Source: an uncultured Prevotellaceae bacterium (GTDB taxonomy: Bacteria; Bacteroidota; Bacteroidia; Bacteroidales; Bacteroidaceae). Taken from it: DNA of 5,713 bases. The stretch lies in the NCBI GenBank assembly GCA_937892315.1, contig CALAVF010000370.1, positions 1 to 5,713 of the forward strand, read 5' to 3'. The notes beneath the pieces are model-generated. The model was given only the letters and a program-made list of their open reading frames with translations, was not told where the DNA came from and searched no databases. The position numbers and the translations under genes were made by a program. Of the stretch, positions 1 through 5,161 are shown in pieces (position 1 is the stretch's first letter; every line of letters begins with the position of its first letter).

Positions 1-610
1 CCCATGCCTCGGGAAAGAGTCGGGTGGTGTGGCCAGCCTCTACGATGCGGTAACTGAAGTCGATGTCCTCGCCGAAACGCATCTTGCTGAATCCGTGCAA
101 CTTGAGATACACGTCGCGGCGGACACCCATGTTGAACGAACGGGGGTAGAACTTGTCGAGTGCCCCTTTCTTCTTGCCGCCACGAATGCCGCCCGTGGTG
201 AAGAACGAGGTCATGCTGTAGGAGATGGCTTTCTGCACAGGGGTGAACGAGTCGTGAGCCGCATCTGGCCCACCGAAAGCGTCGCAAGGATTCGTCGCCA
301 GTTCGGCCTCCATCGCTGCCATGTAGCCGTCGGGCAGCACACAGTCGCTGTCGAGGATGAGCACATACTCGCCCTTGGCGTGCTCCACGCCGTAGTTGCG
401 TGCAGGGCCGGGACCACCGTTCTTCTTGGTCAGATACTGCACATCGAGTCGGTCAGCGTACTTCTCCACCACTTCCTTGCAGGGCACAGCGGAGCCGTCT
501 TCCACCACGACCACCTCAAAGTCCTTGACGGTCTGGCGGGTCAGGCTATCCAGCAACTCGTCCGCCTCGTCGGGACGGTTATACACGGGGATGATAACGG
601 AATATTTCAT
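1..610 (-). CDS. Family 2 glycosyltransferase, 3' end cut by the window edge
   Basis: The first 203 codons of a GT-A fold, family 2 glycosyltransferase are present; the rest lies beyond the left edge. The protein starts MKYSVIIPVYNRPDEADELL, the classic GT2 opening strand. It then shows VVVEDGS (about residues 33-39, nucleotide-sugar binding), GPGPARNYG (66-74), the DSD metal-binding motif (87-89) and GED (180-182), the position of the usual catalytic base. No signal peptide or membrane segment is seen in this part, so a cytosolic enzyme using a nucleotide-activated sugar is inferred. Acceptor and sugar cannot be told. The start lies 3 bp after the stop of the PorT-like gene, so the two are almost surely co-transcribed. 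The family call is firm; the biological role (surface glycan, lipopolysaccharide or protein glycosylation) is open. Confidence 0.9.
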   Translation of the reverse strand, partial: MKYSVIIPVYNRPDEADELLDSLTRQTVKDFEVVVVEDGSAVPCKEVVEKYADRLDVQYLTKKNGGPGPARNYGVEHAKGEYVLILDSDCVLPDGYMAAMEAELATNPCDAFGGPDAAHDSFTPVQKAISYSMTSFFTTGGIRGGKKKGALDKFYPRSFNMGVRRDVYLKLHGFSKMRFGEDIDFSYRIVEAGHTTRLFPEAW

Positions 611-613
611 GGC

Positions 614-1339
614 TTATTCGAAATAGAAAGTGAGGACAATCATCTTGCTTTTCGCCTTGTTGACGGATTGGGTGAAGATGAGTTGCGTCTCGTCGGTCAG
701 GTCGGTACGTTTCTTGTTGACCACGTTCGACAGGCCGTAGAGGAACTTGATTTCGGGGATGAACTTGAAGAACGGCAGGTAGAAGTCGCAACCCATGCCC
801 AGTTCCAGATAGCAGTCGGTGTTGGTGAGCAGGTATTGCTTCTGCTTCTTCACCGTCAGGTCGAGCATGGGGTTCAGACCTGCCACGACGTAGGGGCGGT
901 AGTTGTTGAAACGCTCTGCCGCAAACTTCACGTCGATGGGCACGGAGAAGTAGGTCGATTTGATGGTCTGAAACTGCGTCTCGCCGTCCTTCTCGTTGCG
1001 AAAGGTCACATTCTTCGTGCCGAAGTGCATACTCGGGATGAGACGCAAGCCCATGTGCTTGTTCAGGTAGAACTCGCCCAAGATGCCGACCGAAAAGCCT
1101 GGCTCGTAGTTGGGAATTTCCGCAAACCACTGGTTGCCCTGTGTGTCCATGAATCCGTTCTGCTCCAGTTCGATGTCTTGCAGTTGCACGCCAGCAAGGA
1201 AACCGTAGTGGAACTTCCTCTGGTCAATGTACGGACGGTTCATCACTTTCCGCTTCTGTGCCCCCACCTCGGTGGATGGAATCAGCGAGAAAAATGCCAC
1301 CAGACAAGCAATTATATAATAATGTGTATGTTTCATCAT
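614..1339 (-). CDS. porT: PorT-family outer membrane protein (type IX secretion/gliding type)
   Basis: A protein of 241 residues (240 from the second of two adjacent Met codons), close to the roughly 240-residue length I recall for Porphyromonas PorT. It begins MMKHTHYYII followed by a hydrophobic stretch and a likely signal peptidase site near VGA|Q, so it is probably exported. The rest has alternating polar/aromatic strands typical of a small beta-barrel (for example YGFLAGVQLQDIEL, FSVGILGEFYLNKHMGLRLI, YFSVPIDVKFA, YRPYVVAGLN) and ends in an aromatic-rich strand, LTFYFE. In the family, PorT/SprT proteins take part in type IX secretion of gingipains and adhesins. The start was chosen at the signal peptide; the open frame continues upstream across the promoter and antisense to proC, which is not plausible. 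First gene of a two-gene unit with the glycosyltransferase. True PorT versus a generic PorT-like barrel is not settled by sequence alone. Confidence 0.8.
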   Translation of the reverse strand: MMKHTHYYIIACLVAFFSLIPSTEVGAQKRKVMNRPYIDQRKFHYGFLAGVQLQDIELEQNGFMDTQGNQWFAEIPNYEPGFSVGILGEFYLNKHMGLRLIPSMHFGTKNVTFRNEKDGETQFQTIKSTYFSVPIDVKFAAERFNNYRPYVVAGLNPMLDLTVKKQKQYLLTNTDCYLELGMGCDFYLPFFKFIPEIKFLYGLSNVVNKKRTDLTDETQLIFTQSVNKAKSKMIVLTFYFE

Positions 1340-1368
1340 CTTTATAAACGAGAAAAACCGCAATTTAT

Positions 1369-1399
1369 TTTGTGGAAAGCGGAGTTTGCCGTAACTTTG
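1369..1399 (+). promoter_or_regulatory. Promoter of proC
   Basis: TTTG (1369-1372), 19 bp, TAACTTTG (1392-1399) fits the sigma-ABfr consensus with ideal spacing. The predicted start point near 1405 gives a leader of about 34 nt before the proC ATG, without a clear Shine-Dalgarno site. Confidence 0.7.
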
Positions 1400-1409
1400 T
1401 ACAAAGTTA
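1392..1409. promoter_or_regulatory. Perfect 18-bp palindrome shared by the divergent proC and porT promoters
   Basis: TAACTTTGTACAAAGTTA reads identically on both strands. Each half is a perfect match to the Bacteroidetes -7 element TAnnTTTG, so the palindrome supplies the -7 boxes of two face-to-face promoters. It may also be a dimeric operator, since it covers both predicted start points. Confidence 0.6.
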
Positions 1410-1433
1410 GGGAATAATTTCAATAAACACAAA
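1402..1433 (-). promoter_or_regulatory. Promoter of porT and the glycosyltransferase
   Basis: On the minus strand TTTG (1433-1430), 20 bp, TAACTTTG (1409-1402) fits the Bacteroidetes consensus. The predicted start point near 1396 gives a leader of about 57 nt before the first porT Met codon. The element overlaps the proC promoter through the palindrome, so the two probably compete or are jointly controlled. Confidence 0.6.
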
Positions 1434-1438
1434 TAATT

Positions 1439-2218
1439 ATGAAACTTACTGTTATTGGTGCCGGCAATATGGGCGGTGCACTCATCAAAGGATGGGCAAA
1501 AAGCGGAAAGATTAGCAACATCACTATCGCAGACAAGAACGAGGCTCTCCTCGCTCAGTTCAAGCAGGACTATCCTGCCCTCAACATCACAACCGACAAC
1601 ATCGCTGCCGTGAAAGGGGCAGATGTCATCGTGCTCGTCGTGAAGCCGTGGCTGATGAAACTGGTGCTTGCCGAAGTGAAGCACGTGCTTGACCTCGAAA
1701 AGCAAATCATCATCTCCGATGCCGCCAACTTCACCACGGCGATGCTTGCCGAGGAACTGGGACAGGACGGACTGTTCTTCTACGTCATCCCCAACATCGC
1801 CGCAGAGTTTGCTGCCAGCATGAGTTTCATCGCCAAGGGTGCAGGTGCGACGGATGAGAGCCTGAAGACGGTGGAGGAACTTTATGCCATCGACGGCGAC
1901 ACCCTCGTGGTGGGCGAAAACCTTGTCGGTCCCGGCATGATGATGGCATCTTGCGGCATCGCCTACGTGATGCGTTACATCCGTGCCCAGATGGAAGGCG
2001 GTTGCGAGATGGGCTTCTATCCGCATCAAGCCAAGCAGATAGCCCTCCAGACCATGCAGGGAGCCGTATCCCTCCTTAAAGCCACAGGTTGGCACCCCGA
2101 AGAGGCAATTGACAAAGTCACCACCCCTGGCGGTGTCACCATCAAGGGTCTCAACGAACTCGACCACGCAGGTTTCAACTCTGCCGTCATCCGTTCGCTG
2201 AAGGCAGGGTTGAAGTAA
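1439..2218 (+). CDS. proC: Pyrroline-5-carboxylate reductase
   Basis: A 259-residue cytosolic enzyme that reduces 1-pyrroline-5-carboxylate to L-proline with NAD(P)H, the last step of proline synthesis. The N-terminal Rossmann domain has GAGNMGGAL (residues 7-15, dinucleotide loop), VVKP (67-70) and IPN (117-119, the position where most relatives have MPN). The C-terminal helical dimerisation domain carries TTPGG (228-232) followed by VTIKGLNELDHAGFNSAV, which matches the family signature. The segment SCGIAYV (171-177) replaces the more usual SGPAYV, a modest departure near the active site. Length is slightly below the typical 265-275. The gene has its own promoter, divergent from porT, and ends convergently with the hsdR remnant 20 bp away. 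Being alone here, it is not part of a proline operon. Confidence 0.95.
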   Translation: MKLTVIGAGNMGGALIKGWAKSGKISNITIADKNEALLAQFKQDYPALNITTDNIAAVKGADVIVLVVKPWLMKLVLAEVKHVLDLEKQIIISDAANFTTAMLAEELGQDGLFFYVIPNIAAEFAASMSFIAKGAGATDESLKTVEELYAIDGDTLVVGENLVGPGMMMASCGIAYVMRYIRAQMEGGCEMGFYPHQAKQIALQTMQGAVSLLKATGWHPEEAIDKVTTPGGVTIKGLNELDHAGFNSAVIRSLKAGLK

Positions 2219-2235
2219 CTTGAGTTTTTCAAGTT
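2217..2235. terminator. Short hairpin between convergent proC and the hsdR remnant
   Basis: AACTTGA, loop GTTTT, TCAAGTT: a perfect 7-bp stem overlapping the last two bases of the proC stop codon and lying between two convergent genes. The stem is AT-rich and the following T-run is short, so termination is plausible but weak. It would form in both directions. Confidence 0.35.
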
Positions 2236-2238
2236 TTG

Positions 2239-3114
2239 CTATTCTTCGGTCGCCTCAGCCGCCTTGTTTGGATAGGTGTCTTCTGTTGAAATCTGATACA
2301 GTTTGACGGTTTTCCCTGTTTCCAAATGGCGGCTCCACGACAAACCGAAATACTTATGGAAGAATGCGGTCAACTTCTCAAGCACCGTGTTCTTCTTCTC
2401 TTCTCTGTTCACTTTACCGCCAAAGAGTGGCATGGGTGGCAGCACCCTCGTGATGGCGATTCCCGTTGTGGTCACATAGCCATCCGAAAAAGCCTGTTCC
2501 ACAAATCGTCTTGTTTCCTCCTGACGCAGTTTTTCCTCCTCGATGATGGCATTCAGTTCCTTCTCCATTTCCTCCTTCACGTATGCTGCCCATTCGTCGC
2601 CAATGTCCTTCTGCTCGTTCAGCATCTCTCCTGGCGTTGGAGTCATCCGTTCGATGAATTGCATGATGAGTTCCTGCCGCCTGCCCCCTTCGGGCACGTA
2701 CTGGTTCAGCACTTGCAGGTGGTTGTTGTGGATATCCCGTTTGTCAATCAGTTTGATGTTTTGTGTGTCGCCGTTGTCGCGGGTGATGTTCACGATTTCC
2801 GAGCGTTGCATCCGTTCCGTCTTGTCCTCAATGGTCATCTGGGGCGAAGCGATGTGCCCCTCCAGCAGTTGCCGCCACTCCTTGTCCGAGAGGGTCAAAC
2901 CGTTCAGCCGTTCCATCTGCTTGCGGAGGTTCGTCAACAATCCTGCCTCGCTGGTGATGTGTACACGTTCATATCCTTGCCCCACCAACTGCTGGATGAA
3001 AGCCGCTTCCAGTTCCGCCTCGCTCTGATAGCCCCAATCTTCCCGTTCCAACGCCTCATAATGTGCCATCACGGTGGTGTGTTCCTGCTCTGCTATGATG
3101 TTGTGGTCTTGCAT
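2239..3114 (-). CDS. hsdR: Internally deleted type I restriction R subunit (HsdR N-terminus joined to C-terminus)
   Basis: A 291-residue protein against roughly 1000 for full HsdR. Residues 1-145 match the N-terminal segment of EcoR124I-type HsdR: IIAEQE, YQSEAELEAAFIQQL, YERVHITSEAGLLTNLRKQ, the LNGLTLSDKEW turn, IKLIDKRD. From about residue 147 (QELIMQFIERM) it matches the HsdR C-terminal helical domain that docks on the methyltransferase: WAAYVKEEMEKELNAIIEEE, LRQEETRRFVEQAF, LPPMPLFGG, VLEKLTAFFHKYFG. Everything between is gone: the PD-(D/E)XK nuclease acids, Walker A and DEAD-box motor. It therefore cannot restrict DNA. The joint falls near GGRR (residues 143-146, about 2677-2688) and keeps the frame. 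No hsdM or hsdS is in view. No good minus-strand promoter was found. It is either decaying or a mini-protein still able to bind the methyltransferase; the latter is speculation. Homology was judged from memory of EcoR124I HsdR. Confidence 0.8.
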   Translation of the reverse strand: MQDHNIIAEQEHTTVMAHYEALEREDWGYQSEAELEAAFIQQLVGQGYERVHITSEAGLLTNLRKQMERLNGLTLSDKEWRQLLEGHIASPQMTIEDKTERMQRSEIVNITRDNGDTQNIKLIDKRDIHNNHLQVLNQYVPEGGRRQELIMQFIERMTPTPGEMLNEQKDIGDEWAAYVKEEMEKELNAIIEEEKLRQEETRRFVEQAFSDGYVTTTGIAITRVLPPMPLFGGKVNREEKKNTVLEKLTAFFHKYFGLSWSRHLETGKTVKLYQISTEDTYPNKAAEATEE

Positions 3115-3169
3115 AAAAATTTATTTTTGTTTTATTTTTGTTTTTCAGAAATTATATCTACCTTTGCAG
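3049..3169. repeat. 121-bp direct repeat, copy A
   Basis: Identical to 4012-4132 except at 3075 (T here, G at 4038). It contains the first 66 bases of the hsdR remnant on the minus strand and the whole promoter of module 1 on the plus strand. The matching pair is 963 bp apart and brackets the PIN module. Confidence 0.95.
3137..3166 (+). promoter_or_regulatory. Promoter of toxin-antitoxin module 1
   Basis: TTTG (3137-3140), 18 bp, TACCTTTG (3159-3166), then CAG. The predicted start point is near 3173, about 19 nt before the antitoxin ATG. A tandem ATTTTTGTTTT run precedes it. Same element as at 4100-4129. Confidence 0.65.
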
Positions 3170-3191
3170 AAAAATGTAAAGATTTATCATT

Positions 3192-3449
3192 ATGAATAAT
3201 GTTCAACCCACCGTTTTTAACCCTGCCCAACTCTACCTGCTGGAGTTGTTTTCCAGCGTCAAGACCGAGCAGGAACTGATGGACATCAAGGAACTCATCA
3301 GCAACTACTACGCCCAAAGAATGGATGCCATGCTTGAAAAAATGTGGCAGTCGGGCGAACTTGACCAGAAACGCCTTGACGAAATCAATCAGATGGATCT
3401 TCATGCTTGGTTGCGTGAACAAAAAGCCGCAGAACAAGCAAGACAATAG
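3192..3449 (+). CDS. Small antitoxin-like protein paired with the PIN toxin (module 1)
   Basis: An 85-residue protein of no named family that I can assign. It reads NPAQLYLLELFSSVKTEQEL near the start, then ELISNYYAQRMDAMLEKMW (about 34-52), and ends in a charged tail, AWLREQKAAEQARQ. The middle and C-terminal parts are predicted to be mainly helical. It ends 6 bp before the PIN gene and is first after a strong promoter, the standard order for an antitoxin. Small proteins of this type often precede PIN genes of the COG1569 kind in Bacteroidetes, as far as I recall. I see no obvious ribbon-helix-helix, AbrB or helix-turn-helix signature, so how or whether it binds DNA is unknown. The start was chosen because it is the first ATG after the predicted transcription start. 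Confidence 0.75.
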   Translation: MNNVQPTVFNPAQLYLLELFSSVKTEQELMDIKELISNYYAQRMDAMLEKMWQSGELDQKRLDEINQMDLHAWLREQKAAEQARQ

Positions 3450-3455
3450 ACAGCC

Positions 3456-3854
3456 ATGAGAATTGTGCTTGACACAAACTGCCTTATTCAATGCGTAGGT
3501 CGCTACAGTTTCTTTCGCCCTGTGTGGATTTCTATTCTTCGAGGAGAGCATACGCTGTGCATTACGAATGAGATTATTGAAGAATACTCCGAGATTCTTC
3601 AACGGCTTTTTTGTCCAGAATTCGCAGAGGTTGTCATCACAACGATTCTGAAAAGTCCGCACGTTGAACGCATCAAACCCCACTTCCGTTTCAACCTCAT
3701 CACAACAGACCCCGACGACAACAAGTTTGTCGATTGTGCCATTGTCGCCAATGCACGGTACATTGTTACCAACGACCGTCATTACGACATTCTGAAACAC
3801 ATCAAATTTCCTTCCGTTGATGTGATTGCTCTGAAAGATTTTCTCGAACTGTAG
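3456..3854 (+). CDS. PIN-domain toxin, COG1569 type (module 1)
   Basis: A 132-residue single-domain PIN protein, of the group annotated as putative toxin-antitoxin toxin component, PIN family; members are Mg-dependent ribonucleases related to VapC. It opens MRIVLDTNCLIQ with the first catalytic acid D6, has EIIEEYSEIL (39-48) giving the acidic E42/E43, then TDPDDNKFVDCAIVANARYI (84-103) with the D85/D87/D88 cluster and D93, and TNDRHY (105-110) with D107. All acids expected for metal binding are present, so it looks active. Length is normal for the group (about 130-145). Translation is probably coupled to the antitoxin 6 bp upstream. Target RNA is unknown. The whole module lies between the two copies of the 121-bp repeat. 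Confidence 0.88.
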   Translation: MRIVLDTNCLIQCVGRYSFFRPVWISILRGEHTLCITNEIIEEYSEILQRLFCPEFAEVVITTILKSPHVERIKPHFRFNLITTDPDDNKFVDCAIVANARYIVTNDRHYDILKHIKFPSVDVIALKDFLEL

Positions 3855-4011
3855 CATCTATAGTTTTTCTTTCATTCAAACGTCAATAACTGATTCCTGT
3901 AATATTTTGCGTTCAACAAGTTCATCCCGTTTCCCATACGTTTAGGGTGAGCCGTTTTATAACAATATGTAAGTCGCCTTGAAGCAGAACAGCGAGCCGT
4001 CGAAGCAATGG
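3855..4011. other. Intergenic stretch after the PIN gene
   Basis: Together with copy B of the repeat this makes a gene-free stretch of about 300 bp (3855-4157). 3870-3890 resembles the sequence after the YoeB-type toxin (4720-4740). The remainder shows no clear gene, hairpin terminator or RNA. The segment 3963-4011 can be read as a helical peptide fragment (EAEQRAVEAMA) without a start, possibly debris of an older gene. Confidence 0.5.
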
Positions 4012-4077
4012 CAACGCCTCATAATGTGCCATCACGGGGGTGTGTTCCTGCTCTGCTATGATGTTGTGGTCTTGCAT
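3922..4077 (-). pseudogene. Duplicated 5' fragment of the hsdR remnant
   Basis: The first 22 codons (MQDHNIIAEQEHT then P for T, then VMAHYEAL) repeat the start of the gene at 3114. After codon 22 the match ends and unrelated sequence is read to a TGA at 3922, giving a 51-codon frame. It is a by-product of the 121-bp duplication, not a likely functional gene. It shows that the duplicated unit came from the hsdR/toxin-antitoxin junction. Confidence 0.75.
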
Positions 4078-4132
4078 AAAAATTTATTTTTGTTTTATTT
4101 TTGTTTTTCAGAAATTATATCTACCTTTGCAG
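4012..4132. repeat. 121-bp direct repeat, copy B
   Basis: Matches 3049-3169 with one mismatch at 4038. It carries the truncated hsdR start and the complete promoter used by module 2. The last 94 bases are identical between copies, which argues for a recent duplication or recent homogenisation. Confidence 0.95.
4100..4129 (+). promoter_or_regulatory. Promoter of toxin-antitoxin module 2
   Basis: TTTG (4100-4103), 18 bp, TACCTTTG (4122-4129), followed by CAGCCAAT. Identical to the module 1 promoter through 4132. The predicted start point near 4136 rules out the upstream in-frame ATG at 4101 and supports the start at 4158. Confidence 0.65.
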
Positions 4133-4157
4133 CCAATATTCATCAAACGAGATTAAT

Positions 4158-4427
4158 ATGGCAACTTTGACAATGAACAAACTTTGGTCTTTTATCGAGA
4201 GCCTTTCTCTCTCGCAGGATGACCGCAACTGGCTGGCTGGCAAATTGCAGGAGCCTTCCTATCGTGTTGACCCATATACAATCAGTCCCTCTGGCGACAA
4301 ATTCTTTGCTGATATCCGCAACGTGCAGGCTGTTGAGAGGGATATTGCAGAGGCTCATCGCCCTCATGCAAAGTTTACGCGATTGGAGACCAAAGAAGAT
4401 ATTACTGCTTTTCTCGATTCTTTGTAG
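4158..4427 (+). CDS. Antitoxin of the YoeB-type module 2
   Basis: An 89-residue protein placed directly before a Txe/YoeB-type toxin (3 bp between stop and start), so antitoxin by position. The N-terminal half contains NKLWSFIESLSLSQDDRNWL (7-26), probably helical. The C-terminal third, FTRLETKEDITAFLDSL (73-89), resembles the tail of the module 3 antitoxin (HRIESKEELNQFLNSL); such tails commonly wrap the toxin. It is not a recognisable Phd/YefM protein, the usual YoeB partner in Proteobacteria. An in-frame ATG exists 57 bases upstream at 4101, but it lies inside the promoter, so 4158 was chosen. The antitoxin probably represses its own promoter with the toxin, as is usual for such modules; nothing here shows this directly. 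Confidence 0.8.
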   Translation: MATLTMNKLWSFIESLSLSQDDRNWLAGKLQEPSYRVDPYTISPSGDKFFADIRNVQAVERDIAEAHRPHAKFTRLETKEDITAFLDSL

Positions 4428-4430
4428 CCA

Positions 4431-4712
4431 ATGACATACGCAGTTCTTTTGTCCGAAGCAGCCAAGGCTGAACTTGCTGTCATCAAAAAGAGTGGTGACA
4501 AACCTACCATCAAGAAAATTGCAAAAATGCTGGTGGAACTTCAAGAGCACCCCCGCACAGGTACAGGTCAAGTGGAACATCTGAAACACTACATTTTTGA
4601 AGAGACGTGGTCGCGCCGTATCAACAAGCAGTACCGTATGATTTATGAAATTCACGACAAGGAGGTGTTTGTAGCCGTCATTTCCGTGCGTTCCCATTAT
4701 GGTGACAAGTGA
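4431..4712 (+). CDS. Txe/YoeB family mRNA interferase toxin (module 2)
   Basis: A 93-residue toxin of the RelE/YoeB superfamily, which cuts mRNA at the ribosomal A site. The expected layout is complete: an N-terminal helical pair (LSEAAKAELAVIKKSG, KPTIKKIAKMLVELQEHP), then TGTGQVEHLKH with E49 at the position of the YoeB catalytic Glu46, WSRRINKQYRMIYEI with R69 at the position of Arg65, and RSHYGDK with H89-Y90 at the position of His83-Tyr84. These equivalences come from my recollection of E. coli YoeB. Length is near the family norm of 84-95, so the gene appears intact and likely active. It follows its antitoxin by 3 bp. Its last 18 bases and the next 9 are repeated exactly in the damaged module 3 toxin. 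Confidence 0.9.
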   Translation: MTYAVLLSEAAKAELAVIKKSGDKPTIKKIAKMLVELQEHPRTGTGQVEHLKHYIFEETWSRRINKQYRMIYEIHDKEVFVAVISVRSHYGDK

Positions 4713-4721
4713 CTTCATCTT
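4695..4721 (+). repeat. 27-bp repeat at the YoeB-type toxin 3' end, copy 1
   Basis: Exact match to 5144-5170. It covers the final HYGDK codons, the TGA stop and 9 bases beyond. Identity across the stop codon, while the sequence before it is well diverged, suggests recombination or gene conversion here. Confidence 0.9.
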
Positions 4722-4765
4722 CATTTAAAACGTCTATAACTTCCTAAAGTTAAATTATTTTTATT

Positions 4766-4795
4766 TTTGTTATTCAGAAAATATGTATATCTTTG
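4766..4795 (+). promoter_or_regulatory. Promoter of module 3
   Basis: TTTG (4766-4769), 18 bp, TATCTTTG (4788-4795), then CAGCCAAT. It aligns without gaps to the module 1 and 2 promoters with a handful of changes in the spacer. Predicted leader is about 19 nt to the ATG at 4821. Confidence 0.65.
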
Positions 4796-4820
4796 CAGCC
4801 AATAAAACCATAGAATCGAT

Positions 4821-5078
4821 ATGACAGCCATACAACTCAATTCCATGAACATAGAACTTTGGCAGAGCATCGGAGCCATTGCCGACAGCGAACTCCTAAT
4901 GAAGCGTCTGACCCGATATGCCAAGAAACTCGTAGCGGAGCGGAAAGCCGACCCTACGGAAATGACCCGTGAGGAATTCTTTGCCCGTGTGGACAAATCT
5001 TTGGAACAGGCTCGGCAAGGGCACGTACACAGGATTGAATCAAAAGAGGAGTTGAACCAATTTTTGAACAGCCTTTGA
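4821..5078 (+). CDS. Antitoxin of the broken module 3
   Basis: An 85-residue protein with an intact frame. It has a helical middle (SELLMKRLTRYAKKLVAERK, 23-42), then MTREEFFARVDKSLEQARQG (48-67) and the tail HRIESKEELNQFLNSL (70-85). The last part resembles the module 2 antitoxin tail, and what follows 5 bp later is the end of a YoeB-type toxin gene, so it was an antitoxin to a Txe/YoeB relative. Since that toxin is truncated, this is now effectively an orphan antitoxin with its promoter intact. The start follows the predicted transcription start by 19 nt; an alternative ATG at residue 9 is possible. Whether it can neutralise the module 2 toxin is an open question raised by the shared tail. 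Confidence 0.8.
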   Translation: MTAIQLNSMNIELWQSIGAIADSELLMKRLTRYAKKLVAERKADPTEMTREEFFARVDKSLEQARQGHVHRIESKEELNQFLNSL

Positions 5079-5083
5079 ATCCT

Positions 5084-5161
5084 ATGTACAAACATACCAT
5101 CAACGATACAGAGGTCGTGGTGTTGGTGCTTACCACATACGGTCATTATGGTGACAAGTGA
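5084..5161 (+). pseudogene. Truncated YoeB-type toxin, C-terminal 25 codons only
   Basis: The 25-residue frame MYKHTINDTEVVVLVLTTYG plus HYGDK aligns without gaps to the last 25 residues of the module 2 toxin (RMIYEIHDKEVFVAVISVRS plus HYGDK), sharing I, D, E, three V residues and HYGDK. The first two thirds, including the glutamate and arginine of the active site, are missing, so it should be inactive. It starts 5 bp after the antitoxin stop, where the full toxin should begin, which suggests a deletion of about 200 bp within the toxin gene that kept a start codon. The final 27 bases with flank are identical to those of module 2. Confidence 0.75.

Noticed and set aside
29..1417. Long open frame on the plus strand (462 codons)
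   Set aside because: It is antisense to the glycosyltransferase and PorT-like genes, both with clear family motifs, and its protein has the His/Val-rich look of a shadow frame; it also runs through the proC promoter.
1340..2167. Upstream extension of the PorT-like frame on the minus strand
   Set aside because: It is antisense to proC and crosses the promoter region; the signal peptide starting at 1339 or 1336 marks the real start.
3115..3191. Minus-strand promoter for the hsdR remnant
   Set aside because: No TAnnTTTG with a properly spaced TTTG was found on that strand; only a loose AT-rich match.
2326..3195. Plus-strand frames opposite the hsdR remnant, including 2543-3028
   Set aside because: The minus-strand product has clear HsdR similarity at both ends; these frames are shadows with no recognisable domain.
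3132..3857. Minus-strand frame opposite module 1
   Set aside because: Antisense to a PIN gene with complete catalytic acids and to its antitoxin, and it runs through the promoter.
4101..4157. Upstream start for the module 2 antitoxin
   Set aside because: The ATG lies within the promoter, before the predicted transcription start.
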